The notes beneath the pieces were generated by a model. The model saw only the letters and a list, made by a program, of their open reading frames with translations, searched no databases and was not told where the DNA came from. 64,000 bases of DNA, from positions 2,666,001 to 2,730,000 of the forward strand of contig NZ_PHHD01000001.1 of the NCBI RefSeq assembly GCF_002813445.1. Reading direction: 5' to 3'. Shown piece after piece: positions 49,412 through 58,218 of the stretch; the stretch's first letter is position 1; each line of letters begins with the position of its first letter. Source of the DNA: Pseudomonas tolaasii NCPPB 2192. Lineage in GTDB: Bacteria; Pseudomonadota; Gammaproteobacteria; Pseudomonadales; Pseudomonadaceae. The position numbers and the translations under genes were made by a program.

Positions 49412-50415
49412 CAGTTACGGCGCTTGAGCTGGTCGGTCAGTTGGGTCGGCAAGCCTTTGATGATCAAGGTGCCGGCGGCTTCGTCGTACTCGATCTTGTC
49501 GCCCAGCAGGTGGGCTTCAAAGCTGATCGACAGGCCTTCGGCGCGGCCGGTAAAGCGGCGGAACTGGTTGAGGGTGCGTTTATCGGCAGGAATTTCCGGC
49601 GACAGCCCGTAATCCTTGTTGCGGATATGGTCATAGAACGCTTTAGGCCGATCTTCATCGATCAAACCCGACAGTTCTTCCAGGCCCATGGGTTCGCCGA
49701 GCTTGGCCTGGCTGCTGGCGTAGTCCACCAGGGTTTTGGTTTTTTCGCGGGCCGATTCGTCCGGCAAATCTTCGCTTTCCACGAAGTCGCTGAAGGCTTT
49801 CAGCAGCGTGCGGGTTTCGCCCGGGCCGTCGACGCCTTCCTGGCAGCCGATAAAGTCGCGGAAATATTCCGAGACCTTCTTGCCATTCTTGCCTTTGATA
49901 AACGAAATGTACTGCTTGGACTGCTTGTTGTTCTGCCACTCGGAGACGTTGATGCGCGCCGCCAGGTGCAGTTGGCCGAGGTCCAGGTGACGCGAGGGGG
50001 TCACGTCCAGCTCGTCGGTGACCGCCACGCCTTCACTGTGGTGCAACAGGGCAATGGCCAGGTAATCGGTCATGCCTTGCTGGTAGTGGGCGAACAGTAC
50101 GTGGCCGCCGGTGGAGAGGTTGGATTCCTCCATCAGCTTTTGCAGATGCTCGACCGCGGTGCGGCTGAAGGTGGTGAAGTCCTGGCCGCCGTCGAAATAC
50201 TCCTTCAACCAGCCGCTGAACGGGTGCGCGCCGGATTCGGCATGGAAGAAACCCCAGGCCTTGCCCTGTTTGGCGTTATAGCTCTCGTTGAGATCGGCAA
50301 GCATGTTCTCGATGGCGGCGGATTCGGACAGCTCCGAGTCGCGGGCGTGGAGAACTGCAGGTGTGCCGTCGGGTTTTTTGTCGATCAGGTGGACGATGCA
50401 ATGACGGATCGGCAT
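49411..50415 (-). CDS. yejK: Nucleoid-associated protein YejK (NdpA)
   Basis: This 334-residue protein is the YejK/NdpA nucleoid protein: MPIRHCIVHLIDKKPDGTPA at the N-terminus, LSTGGHVLFAHYQQGMTDYL, QSKQYISFIKGKNGKKVSEY and a C-terminal AEGLSISFEAHLLGDKIEYD. The family coats nucleoid DNA; its exact role is not settled. I chose the ATG at 50415; the frame is open to 50490. Its stop overlaps the glutaredoxin start. Confidence 0.92.
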   Translation of the reverse strand: MPIRHCIVHLIDKKPDGTPAVLHARDSELSESAAIENMLADLNESYNAKQGKAWGFFHAESGAHPFSGWLKEYFDGGQDFTTFSRTAVEHLQKLMEESNLSTGGHVLFAHYQQGMTDYLAIALLHHSEGVAVTDELDVTPSRHLDLGQLHLAARINVSEWQNNKQSKQYISFIKGKNGKKVSEYFRDFIGCQEGVDGPGETRTLLKAFSDFVESEDLPDESAREKTKTLVDYASSQAKLGEPMGLEELSGLIDEDRPKAFYDHIRNKDYGLSPEIPADKRTLNQFRRFTGRAEGLSISFEAHLLGDKIEYDEAAGTLIIKGLPTQLTDQLKRRN

Positions 50416-50811
50416 AGGCTTCTCGGCTGGTTGAAGGGGAGCAGGTGGCCTCCCCGAAAAGTCGCCCAGTGTACCGCACCCGTTGGGCAAGACACGCCTG
50501 GAAGGGTGTTTTGGATGACCTCCGACGGCCCATATGCCTTTTTTTCACGGTTTAGAGCGATAAAGCTGACCAAATGGCTAGGTAGAAGCGGATATTTCCC
50601 CGTCTCTGTGCTAGTTTTGCCCCGTCTTGCGCCAAGTCTCGGCGTTAAGCGTGCATTCAGCATCTGTCAGGTCGAACCAATCCCCGTTTCAAGCATCTAT
50701 AACCCCGATCTCCGTGGTTATAGCCGGGGGTGCCAGGCCATGACGGTCGGGCTCGACGGCTGACACTGCACTCTGCAATCCATATGAATTTGATAGGGAA
50801 GGAACACCACA
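50416..50811. other. Gene-free region upstream of the HU gene
   Basis: Nearly 400 bases hold no gene I can support. They contain a dyad TATAACC..GGTTATA (50698-50704 / 50716-50722), overlapping a second possible pairing ACCCCG..CGGGGT around 50702-50731. The second half is AT-moderate and probably carries the HU promoter and leader; I cannot place a promoter with confidence. Confidence 0.45.
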
Positions 50812-51093
50812 ATGGCTATTACTAAAGACCAACTGATCGCTGACCTGGCTGAAGCAGTAGACGCACCGAAAACTACCGTGCGTGCTCTGCTGGACCAACT
50901 GAGCCAAGTGGTTGCTGACCAGCTGGAAAACGGCGGCGAAATCACTCTGCCAGGCGTTGGCAAACTGAAAGTGACCGAGCGTCCTGCCCGTACTGGCCGT
51001 AACCCTTCGACTGGCGCCGCCATCGAAATCGCTGCCAAGAAAGTTATCAAGCTGGTTGTGGCCAAAGGCCTGACCGACGCTGTTAACAAGTAA
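50812..51093 (+). CDS. HU-family DNA-binding protein
   Basis: This 93-residue protein has the histone-like HU fold: ITKDQLIADLAEAVDAPKTT, LPGVGKLKVTERPARTGRNP (the DNA-bending arm with the conserved proline) and IEIAAKKVIKLVVAKGL. It is one of the usual HU paralogues of pseudomonads (the hupN type is likely, but I cannot fix the symbol). A GGAAGGAA site precedes the ATG and an intrinsic terminator follows. Confidence 0.9.
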   Translation: MAITKDQLIADLAEAVDAPKTTVRALLDQLSQVVADQLENGGEITLPGVGKLKVTERPARTGRNPSTGAAIEIAAKKVIKLVVAKGLTDAVNK

Positions 51094-51101
51094 GACGCAG
51101 C

Positions 51102-51146
51102 AAAAAAAACCGTGCTCCGGAGCGATCCGGGCACGGTTTTTTGTTG
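51102..51146 (+). terminator. Intrinsic terminator after the HU gene
   Basis: An A run, the arm AACCGTGC (51108-51115), a second block CCGG (51117-51120), then CCGG (51127-51130) and GCACGGTT (51131-51138), form a strong two-part stem followed by a T run. It is 14 bases after the stop. Confidence 0.9.
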
Positions 51147-51173
51147 CCTGCGATTTTTTAGGCGCTAGCTTCA

Positions 51174-51267
51174 TGTGGCGAGGGAGCTTGCTCCCGCTGG
51201 AGTGCGAAGCGCTCCCAGGATCGTGGGGCCGCTACGCAGCCCAGCGGGAGCAAGCTCCCTCGCCACA
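51174..51267. repeat. REP-type inverted repeat pair, GAGGGAGCTTGCTCCC class
   Basis: Perfect 27-base arms at 51174-51200 and 51241-51267 contain TGTGGCGAGGGAGCTTGCTC. This is a third sequence class in the window, different from the GTGGGAGCTGGCTTGCC and TGTGGCGAGCGGGCTTGCC classes. It lies between the HU terminator and the 3' end of rlmF. Confidence 0.9.
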
Positions 51268-51282
51268 AAAGCGCGCTGCAGA

Positions 51283-52302
51283 TCAGTCGCGCACCCAGCG
51301 CTGACGCCAGATTTGCTGCTCGTTTTTGGTCTGAAAGGTCCAGGCCACAAAACGGCTCTGTTTCTGGCCCTGGGACATCTCCACCACCTGGCTTTCCAGC
51401 GCGCCGGCTTTTTTCAGGGCGGTCTCGATTGCGGGCAGATTCGAAGCTTTGGACACCAATGTGCTGAACCACAGCACCTTGTGGGCAAAATGCGCACTCT
51501 CGGCGATCAGTTGCGTCACAAATCGCGCTTCGCCGCCTTCACACCACAACTCGGCCGATTGGCCGCCGAAGTTCAGCACCGGCAGCTTGCGTTTCGGGTC
51601 GGCCTTGCCCAAGGCGCGCCATTTACGCTCGCTGCCCTTGGTGGCCTCTTCCATCGACGCGTGGAACGGCGGGTTGCACATGGTGAGGTCAAAGCGCTCG
51701 CCGGGCTCCAGCAGGCCCAGCAGGATCTGCCTGGGGTTGGGTTGCTGGCGCAACTGGATGACCTTGCTCAGGTCATTGGACTGCACGATGGCCCTGGCGG
51801 CCGCCACGGCGATCGGGTCCACCTCGGAGCCGAGGAAATTCCAGCGGTACTCCATGTAACCGATCAGCGGATAGACACAGTTGGCGCCCATGCCCACATC
51901 CAGCACCTTGACGATGGAGCCGCGCGGAACCTTGCCGTCGTTGTTGCTCGCCAGCAGGTCGGCGAGGAAGTGTATGTAGTCGGCACGCCCCGGTACTGGC
52001 GGGCACAGGTAGTCGGCCGGGATATCCCAATGCTGGATGCCGTAGAAGGACTTGAGCAGCGCCCGGTTGAACACCCGCACCGCATCCGGGCTGGCAAAGT
52101 CGATGCTCTCTTTGCCATAGGGGTTGATGATCACGAATTTCGCCAGTTCCGGCGTGGTCTTGATCAGCGCCGGGAAGTCGTAACGGCCCGTGTGACGGTT
52201 GCGCGGGTGCAGGGTGGCCTCTTTGCGTGGCGCGACGGGCTTGGCCGTGGCGGCGGTTTTAGGCTGCTTGCGTGGAGGCTTGGGCGTGCTGGGGGCGGTC
52301 AT
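51283..52302 (-). CDS. rlmF: 23S rRNA (adenine-N6)-methyltransferase RlmF
   Basis: This 339-residue enzyme methylates adenine 1618 of 23S rRNA. It has a basic, alanine-rich N-terminal tail (1-30), LHPRNRHTGRYDFPALIKTT, the SAM-binding motif VKVLDVGMGANCVYPLIGYM and the catalytic NPPF motif (MCNPPFHASMEEA). The length is slightly longer than E. coli RlmF because of the tail. It is monocistronic here, with REP elements on both sides. Confidence 0.94.
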   Translation of the reverse strand: MTAPSTPKPPRKQPKTAATAKPVAPRKEATLHPRNRHTGRYDFPALIKTTPELAKFVIINPYGKESIDFASPDAVRVFNRALLKSFYGIQHWDIPADYLCPPVPGRADYIHFLADLLASNNDGKVPRGSIVKVLDVGMGANCVYPLIGYMEYRWNFLGSEVDPIAVAAARAIVQSNDLSKVIQLRQQPNPRQILLGLLEPGERFDLTMCNPPFHASMEEATKGSERKWRALGKADPKRKLPVLNFGGQSAELWCEGGEARFVTQLIAESAHFAHKVLWFSTLVSKASNLPAIETALKKAGALESQVVEMSQGQKQSRFVAWTFQTKNEQQIWRQRWVRD

Positions 52303-52366
52303 GTTGATTCTGGTGTTGGCTCAAAGTGGTGGGCATTGTCACACATCCTGAGCCCAACCCGGTCAA

Positions 52367-52455
52367 TTGTGGGAGCTGGCTTGCCTGCGATGGCATCACC
52401 TCGGTCTGCTTGAAGGACCGAGTGGCCTGCATCGCAGGCAAGCCAGCTCCCACAA
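52367..52455. repeat. REP-type inverted repeat pair
   Basis: Perfect 25-base arms at 52367-52391 and 52431-52455 carry GTGGGAGCTGGCTTGCC. The inner part has a second stem (CTCGGTC..GACCGAG). It lies between rlmF and the valS terminator. Confidence 0.9.
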
Positions 52456-52463
52456 ACAGGCAT

Positions 52464-52492
52464 AAAAAAAGAGACCCGAAGGTCTCTTTTTT
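52464..52492 (-). terminator. Intrinsic terminator after valS
   Basis: GAGACC (52471-52476), CGAA loop and GGTCTC (52481-52486) are extended by an A run on the left and a T run on the right, giving a hairpin that can act in both directions. It is 15 bases after the valS stop. Confidence 0.9.
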
Positions 52493-52507
52493 CACACGGC
52501 CCACACC

Positions 52508-55354
52508 TTACAGGCTGGAAATCCGCGCATGTTGCTCCGCCAGCTTGCCAAGGGCCTGTTCAGCCTCGGCCAGCTTGGCGCGTTCTTTCTCGATCACTTC
52601 AGCCGGCGCCTTGTCGACGAACGCCGCGTTGGACAGCTTGCCGCCCACGCGTTGCACTTCGCCCTGCAGGCGGCCGATTTCCTTGTCGAGGCGGGCCAGT
52701 TCTGCGCCCTTGTCGATCAAGCCGGCCATCGGCACCAGCACTTCCATCTCGCCGACCAGCGCGGTCGCGGACAATGGCGCTTCTGCGTCAACCGCCAGTA
52801 CGGTGATGGACTCCAGCTTCGCCAGCTTTTTGAGCAATGCATCGTTCTCGGTGAGACGACGCTGGTCCTCGCTGCTGGCGTTCTTCACAAACACCGCCAA
52901 TGGCTTGCCCGGCCCGATGTTCATCTCGGCGCGGATGTTACGCGTGCCCATCATCAGGGTTTTGAGCCATTCGATATCGCTTTCGGCGGCCTCATCGATG
53001 CGTGCTTCGTTGGCCACCGGCCAGGGTTGCAGCATGATGGTCTTGCCTTCGATACCGGCCAGCGGCGCGATGCGCTGCCAGATTTCTTCCGTGATGAACG
53101 GCATGAACGGGTGCGCGAGGCGCAAGGCAACTTCCAGCACGCGCACCAGGGTGCGGCGGGTGCCGCGCTGGCGCTCGATCGGCGAGTTCTCGTCCCACAG
53201 CACGGGCTTGGACAGTTCCAGGTACCAGTCGCAATACTGGTTCCAGATGAACTCGTACAAGGCTTGCGCGGCCAGGTCGAAGCGGAACTGGTCGAGCTGG
53301 CGGGTCACTTCGGCTTCGGTGCGTTGCAGTTGCGAAATGATCCAGCGGTCGGCCAGGCTCAGTTCGACTTCTTCGCCGTTCTGGCCACAGTCTTCGCCTT
53401 TGTCCAGCACGTAGCGCGCGGCGTTCCAGATCTTGTTGCAGAAGTTGCGATAGCCTTCGACGCGACCCATGTCGAACTTGATGTCACGACCGGTGGACGC
53501 CAGCGAGCAGAAGGTGAAGCGCAGGGCGTCGGTGCCGTAGCTGGCGATGCCACCTTCGAACTCGTCGCGGGTCTGCTTTTCGATCTTTTTGGCCAGTTTC
53601 GGCTGCATCATGCCCGAGGTGCGTTTCTGCACCAGGGACTCCAGGTCGATGCCGTCGATGATGTCCAGCGGGTCCAGCACGTTGCCCTTGGACTTGGACA
53701 TCTTCTGGCCCTGGCCATCACGCACCAGGCCGTGCACGTACACGGTCTTGAACGGTACCTGGGGGGTGCCGTCGTCGTTTTTCACCAGGTGCATGGTCAG
53801 CATGATCATCCGGGCAACCCAGAAGAAAATGATGTCGAAGCCGGTGACCAGCACGTCGGTGGGGTGGAAGGTCTTGAGGAAGTCGGTCTGTTCCGGCCAG
53901 CCCAGGGTGGAGAAAGTCCACAGCCCCGAGCTGAACCAGGTGTCCAGTACGTCGTTATCCTGTTGCAGCGCAATGTCAGCACCGAGGTTGTGCTTTGCCC
54001 GTACTTCGGCTTCGTCACGGCCTACATAAACCTTGCCCGATTCGTCGTACCAGGCCGGAATGCGGTGGCCCCACCACAGTTGACGGCTGATGCACCAGTC
54101 CTGGATGTCACGCATCCACGAGAAGTACATGTTTTCGTATTGTTTTGGCACGAACGCGATGCGGCCGTCTTCCACGGCGGCGATAGCCGGTTCTGCCAAT
54201 GGCTTGGTGGACACGTACCACTGGTCGGTCAGCCACGGTTCGATCACGGTGCCGGAACGGTCGCCCTTCGGCACTTTCAACGCGTGGTCGTCAACGCTCA
54301 CCAGCAGGCCGGCGGCGTCAAAGGCAGCAACGATTTGCTTGCGCGCTTCGAAACGGTCGAGGCCGGCGAACTCGGCCGGAATCTTGCCGTCAATGCTGTC
54401 GTTCAGTGTGCCGTCCAGGTTGAACACCTGGCAGGCCGGCAATACCGCGGCGTTTTTGTCGAAGACGTTCAGCAGCGGCAGGTTGTGGCGCTTGCCGACT
54501 TCATAGTCGTTGAAGTCGTGGGCCGGGGTGATTTTCACGCAACCGGTGCCGAATTCAGGGTCGCAGTAGTCGTCCGCGATGATCGGGATGCGACGGCCTA
54601 CCAGCGGCAGTTCGACGAACTTGCCGATCAGCGCCTTGTAGCGCTCGTCTTGCGGGTTCACGGCGACGGCGGAGTCACCCAGCATGGTTTCCGGGCGAGT
54701 GGTGGCAACGATCAGGTAGTCGTTGCCTTCAGCGGTCCTGGCGCCGTCGGCCAGCGGGTACTTGAGGTTCCACAGGAAGCCTTTCTCGTCGTGGTTTTCC
54801 ACTTCAAGGTCGGAAATCGCCGTGTGCAGCTTGGTGTCCCAGTTGACCAGGCGCTTGCCGCGGTAGATCAGGCCGTCTTCGTGCAGGCGCACGAAAGCTT
54901 CTTTAACGGCTTCCGACAGGCCGTCGTCCATGGTGAAGCGTTCGCGGCTCCAGTCTACGGACGAGCCCAGGCGACGGATCTGACGGCTGATGTTGCCGCC
55001 GGACTGGTCTTTCCATTCCCAGATTTTTTCCAGGAATTTCTCGCGGCCCAGGTCGTGACGGTTCTGGCCGGTGGCTTCCAGTTGGCGTTCCACCAGCATC
55101 TGGGTGGCGATACCGGCGTGGTCGGTGCCCGGTTGCCACAGGGTGTTGCGGCCCTGCATGCGGCGGAAACGGATCAACGCATCCATGATCGCATTGTTGA
55201 AGCCATGGCCCATGTGCAGGCTGCCAGTGACGTTCGGTGGCGGAATCATGATGGTGTAGGAATCGCCCGCGCCTTGCGGGGCGAAATAATTCTCGGATTC
55301 CCAGGTCTGGTACCAGGAAGTTTCGATAGCGTGCGGCTGGTAGGTCTTATCCAT
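52508..55354 (-). CDS. valS: Valyl-tRNA synthetase
   Basis: This 948-residue class I synthetase charges tRNA-Val. HMGH (residues 47-50, in PPPNVTGSLHMGHGFN) and KMSKS (GQKMSKSKGNVLDPLD) form the active site, with the editing domain between (TTRPETMLGDSAVAVNPQDE). The anticodon-binding region follows, and the C-terminal coiled arm ends in AEAEQALGKLAEQHA. The length is normal. I chose the ATG at 55354; the frame is open to 55378. It is the last gene of the pepA-holC block on this strand, separated by a REP pair. Confidence 0.97.
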   Translation of the reverse strand: MDKTYQPHAIETSWYQTWESENYFAPQGAGDSYTIMIPPPNVTGSLHMGHGFNNAIMDALIRFRRMQGRNTLWQPGTDHAGIATQMLVERQLEATGQNRHDLGREKFLEKIWEWKDQSGGNISRQIRRLGSSVDWSRERFTMDDGLSEAVKEAFVRLHEDGLIYRGKRLVNWDTKLHTAISDLEVENHDEKGFLWNLKYPLADGARTAEGNDYLIVATTRPETMLGDSAVAVNPQDERYKALIGKFVELPLVGRRIPIIADDYCDPEFGTGCVKITPAHDFNDYEVGKRHNLPLLNVFDKNAAVLPACQVFNLDGTLNDSIDGKIPAEFAGLDRFEARKQIVAAFDAAGLLVSVDDHALKVPKGDRSGTVIEPWLTDQWYVSTKPLAEPAIAAVEDGRIAFVPKQYENMYFSWMRDIQDWCISRQLWWGHRIPAWYDESGKVYVGRDEAEVRAKHNLGADIALQQDNDVLDTWFSSGLWTFSTLGWPEQTDFLKTFHPTDVLVTGFDIIFFWVARMIMLTMHLVKNDDGTPQVPFKTVYVHGLVRDGQGQKMSKSKGNVLDPLDIIDGIDLESLVQKRTSGMMQPKLAKKIEKQTRDEFEGGIASYGTDALRFTFCSLASTGRDIKFDMGRVEGYRNFCNKIWNAARYVLDKGEDCGQNGEEVELSLADRWIISQLQRTEAEVTRQLDQFRFDLAAQALYEFIWNQYCDWYLELSKPVLWDENSPIERQRGTRRTLVRVLEVALRLAHPFMPFITEEIWQRIAPLAGIEGKTIMLQPWPVANEARIDEAAESDIEWLKTLMMGTRNIRAEMNIGPGKPLAVFVKNASSEDQRRLTENDALLKKLAKLESITVLAVDAEAPLSATALVGEMEVLVPMAGLIDKGAELARLDKEIGRLQGEVQRVGGKLSNAAFVDKAPAEVIEKERAKLAEAEQALGKLAEQHARISSL

Positions 55355-55460
55355 GCGCGGCGGGACCCTAGTTGGCATTTATTCAGGAAAGCCGGCAAGT
55401 ATAACGGGGCAGGGCGAGGAGGGCGAGTTGAAGACGGGCTAAAGGTTGGTGCAAAGAAAA

Positions 55461-55549
55461 TGTGGGAGCTGGCTTGCCTGCGATAGCTATTTGTCAGTCA
55501 ACTCATCAGTGACTGATGCACCGCTATCGCAGGCAAGCCAGCTCCCACA
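55461..55549. repeat. REP-type inverted repeat pair
   Basis: Perfect 26-base arms at 55461-55486 and 55524-55549 carry GTGGGAGCTGGCTTGCC. An inner stem (GTCAGTCA..TGACTGA) is present, as in the copy at 26206. It lies between the small conserved gene and valS. Confidence 0.9.
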
Positions 55550-55566
55550 GGGGAAATGTGTAAGGT

Positions 55567-55956
55567 TCAGGATTGATACTGGCTGAGCAGCCGCTCCATG
55601 CGCGCATCCATCCGCCGCTTGATTTCGGCTTCGATATGCGGGGCAAAGTCGTCGATCACGTCTTGCATGATCAATTGCGCAGCGGCGCGCAGTTCATTGT
55701 CCAGGTGCAGCAGCAGCGCGTCGGGCGTTTTTTCCGGAGCGGGCGCGAGTTCTGCTGCAACGGGGGCGGGTGTTACAGGCTCCGGCGCAGCGGGCTTGCC
55801 GCCAACCATGTCGAACAACAGCGGAATCTGGACCTCGCCATCGACCGTTTCGGTCAGCAGCGGCGGTTGCAAGCCGTCATCACCCAGCAACTGGCGGATC
55901 GACTCAAGGTCATCCAGCAGGTGGTCGTCTTTTTTTAGCGGGTTGGGAGTGTCCAT
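55567..55956 (-). CDS. Conserved hypothetical protein between holC and valS
   Basis: This 129-residue acidic protein has no domain I can name. The N-terminal third is predicted helical (DDHLLDDLESIRQLLGDDG), the middle is rich in proline and alanine (about 55-80) and the C-terminal third is helical (AAQLIMQDVIDDFAPHIEAE, IKRRMDARMERLLSQYQS). The low-complexity linker between helical ends suggests a scaffold or partner-binding protein. It lies seven bases after holC, so a link to DNA polymerase III or to its gene regulation is possible but not shown. I chose the ATG at 55956; the frame is open to 56097. Confidence 0.75.
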   Translation of the reverse strand: MDTPNPLKKDDHLLDDLESIRQLLGDDGLQPPLLTETVDGEVQIPLLFDMVGGKPAAPEPVTPAPVAAELAPAPEKTPDALLLHLDNELRAAAQLIMQDVIDDFAPHIEAEIKRRMDARMERLLSQYQS

Positions 55957-55963
55957 CACGTAC

Positions 55964-56392
55964 TCAGAGTCGTTGTAGCCGGTGATCTTGCAGAGGATAG
56001 CCCTGTTCGCGGTAGAAACGGAAACTCTCCCGCGCGGCCTGACGAATAGCCGGATCTTCCACCACCACTTCGGCCACGCGGGCAAAAGCCTTGGCAAAGG
56101 CCGGTACTTTCAGGTCCAGGTTGACCAAAAGATCAGTGTGATCGCCGCAATTGCCGCCCAAGCCCAATACCACCAGGCCTTCAGGTTCGGTTTCAGCCGG
56201 GCCGTGTGGCACGAAGCTTTCGCCCTTGAAGCGCCACAGGCGGGCGTCCAATTCGTCACGCTGGGCCGCGTCGCTGCAATGCAGGTAGATGCGGTGGCCC
56301 ATGCGCCAGGCTTTTACGGTGAGTTTGCAGGCAAAGTCCAGGCGCGCGAGCGGGTCGGCGCTGGGCAATATATAGAAGTCGACTTGGGTCAT
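55964..56392 (-). CDS. holC: DNA polymerase III chi subunit
   Basis: This 142-residue protein is the chi subunit of the clamp loader, which contacts SSB through the psi partner. It has VDFYILPSADPLARLDFACK, CKLTVKAWRMGHRIYLHCSD and LVNLDLKVPAFAKAFARVAE, the family landmarks. The start at 56392 gives normal length; the frame is open to 56419. It follows pepA on the minus strand, the usual pepA-holC-valS order of gammaproteobacteria. Confidence 0.92.
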   Translation of the reverse strand: MTQVDFYILPSADPLARLDFACKLTVKAWRMGHRIYLHCSDAAQRDELDARLWRFKGESFVPHGPAETEPEGLVVLGLGGNCGDHTDLLVNLDLKVPAFAKAFARVAEVVVEDPAIRQAARESFRFYREQGYPLQDHRLQRL

Positions 56393-56409
56393 TGCGGTTC
56401 CTGAGACCA

Positions 56410-56429
56410 GGGCGGCCATGAAGCCGCCC
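56410..56429 (-). other. GC-rich hairpin between pepA and holC
   Basis: GGGCGGC (56410-56416) and GCCGCCC (56423-56429) are perfect arms with a six-base loop. No T run follows on the minus strand, so it is not a plain terminator; it may tune holC translation or processing. It sits 18 bases upstream of the holC start. Confidence 0.4.
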
Positions 56430-56443
56430 CGGCGTCATCAGTT

Positions 56444-57934
56444 TCAGGCTTTGGCGCGGTCCAGCAGGTATTGGGTCAGCAGGGGAACCGGACGGCCAGT
56501 GGCGCCCTTGTCCTTGCCGCCGCTGGTCCAGGCCGTGCCGGCGATGTCCAGGTGCGCCCAGTTGAAGTTCTTGGCGAAGCGCGAGAGGAAGCATGCAGCC
56601 GTGATCGTGCCGGCTTTCGGGCCGCCAATGTTGGCGATGTCGGCGAACGGGCTGTCCAGTTGTTCCTGATATTCGTCGAACAGCGGCAGTTGCCAGGCGC
56701 GGTCATCGGCGGCTTTACCGGCGCTGAGCAGTTGCTCGATCAACTCGTCGTTATTGCCCAGCAGGCCGGAGGTGTGGGCGCCCAGGGCCACCACGCAGGC
56801 ACCGGTCAGGGTCGCAATGTCGATCACGGCTTGCGGTTTGAAGCGCTCGGCGTAGGTCAGTGCATCGCACAGTACCAGGCGGCCCTCGGCGTCGGTGTTG
56901 AGGATTTCAACGGTCTGGCCGCTCAGGGTGGTGACGATATCGCCCGGACGGGTTGCACCGCCGCTCGGCATGTTCTCGGCGCAGGCCAGGATGCACACCA
57001 GGTTGATCGGCAGCTTCAACTCGAGCACGGCGCGCAGGGTGCCGAACACGCTGGCGGCGCCGCCCATGTCGTATTTCATCTCGTCCATGCCCAGGCCCGG
57101 CTTGAGGCTGATGCCGCCGGTGTCGAAGGTGATGCCTTTGCCGACCAGGGCGTAAGGCTTCTCGGACTTCTTGCCGCCGTTGTATTGCATCACGATCAGG
57201 CGTGGCGGCTGGTCGCTGCCCTGGCCCACGGCATAGAACGAGCCCATGCCCAGTTCCTTGATCTTCTTCTCGTCCAGCACTTCAACTTTCAGACCCTTGA
57301 ACTCTTTGCCCAGTGCCTTGGCCTGCTCGCCCAGGAATGTCGGGTGGCAGATGTTCGGCGGCAGGTTGCCCAGGTCGCGGGTAAACGACATGCCGTTGGC
57401 GATTGCGGTGGCGTGGGTCACGGCGCGCTCGACTTCAGCCTGCGCGGCCTTGATGGTCAGCAGGGTGATTTTCTTCAAGGCACGCGGTTCGGCCTTGGTG
57501 CTCTTGAATTGGTCGAAAACATAACCGCCGTCCACCAGGCTCTCGGCCAGCAGACGGGTCTTGCCGTAGCTGTCACGGCCTTTTACGACGATTTCGTCGA
57601 GTGCCAGTGCCGCATCGCTGCCGCCCAGGCCCTTGAGGGTATTGAGGATGCCGCTGATGATCTTGCGGAACGGGCGGTCGCCGAGTTCGGCGTCCTTGCC
57701 CACGCCCACCAGCAATACGCGGTCGGCTTTGAGGTTCGGCAGGCTTTGCAGCAGCAGGCTTTGGCCGACTTTACCGGCCAGGTCGCCGCGTTTGAGCACG
57801 GCGCTGAGGGCGCCACCGCTCAGTTCATCCAGTTGCCTGGCGGCGACGCCGAGCTTGCGGCCTTCGCCGACAGCGACCACGAGGGTGGCGGTTTTCAACG
57901 TTTCGGGGCTAACGCTTTTTACAACCAATTCCAT
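56444..57934 (-). CDS. pepA: Leucyl aminopeptidase PepA
   Basis: This 496-residue M17 peptidase removes N-terminal residues and is also known as a DNA-binding accessory factor in recombination. The C-terminal catalytic domain has GITFDTGGISLKPGLGMDEM (metal and substrate ligands), NTDAEGRLVLCD (the M17 signature) and WAHLDIAGTAW. The N-terminal domain covers about residues 1-165. The length is standard. It is divergent from lptF with about 280 bases between. Confidence 0.96.
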   Translation of the reverse strand: MELVVKSVSPETLKTATLVVAVGEGRKLGVAARQLDELSGGALSAVLKRGDLAGKVGQSLLLQSLPNLKADRVLLVGVGKDAELGDRPFRKIISGILNTLKGLGGSDAALALDEIVVKGRDSYGKTRLLAESLVDGGYVFDQFKSTKAEPRALKKITLLTIKAAQAEVERAVTHATAIANGMSFTRDLGNLPPNICHPTFLGEQAKALGKEFKGLKVEVLDEKKIKELGMGSFYAVGQGSDQPPRLIVMQYNGGKKSEKPYALVGKGITFDTGGISLKPGLGMDEMKYDMGGAASVFGTLRAVLELKLPINLVCILACAENMPSGGATRPGDIVTTLSGQTVEILNTDAEGRLVLCDALTYAERFKPQAVIDIATLTGACVVALGAHTSGLLGNNDELIEQLLSAGKAADDRAWQLPLFDEYQEQLDSPFADIANIGGPKAGTITAACFLSRFAKNFNWAHLDIAGTAWTSGGKDKGATGRPVPLLTQYLLDRAKA

Positions 57935-58218
57935 TTTCGGGTCCCTTATTTAAGGTCTGTGAGCCTGGCGTCTGTACGCAGGCTTTGATGCTGGGCAGCT
58001 TTGTAAACCACCCGCGACAAAGGCCGCAGTTTGAACCTCGCCAGAGGAGCCTGACAACCCTTGGCGCACGCTTTGTGCACGCGCATGAGCAAGCTCCGTG
58101 ACAGGCGCGGTCAATCACAGGATAATGCGCCATCTTTTTTAGCCGGCCCGTGAAAACGGGCTGACTCGGTATGCTTGCTTGTTTGGCCGCTTAGCCTGAC
58201 AACCCTGGAGTGTCTGGT

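Noticed and set aside
52529..55486. Long open frame of 985 codons on the plus strand opposite valS
   Set aside because: It mirrors valS, which has full synthetase motifs, and its composition is the shadow of a GC-rich gene. No domain or ribosome site supports it.
20428..55549. Repeated palindromes considered as a CRISPR array
   Set aside because: The copies are kilobases apart, each is an inverted pair, and there are no spacers or cas genes.
56410..56429. Hairpin after pepA as an intrinsic terminator
   Set aside because: It has no T run in the direction of transcription and pepA-holC is normally one unit.
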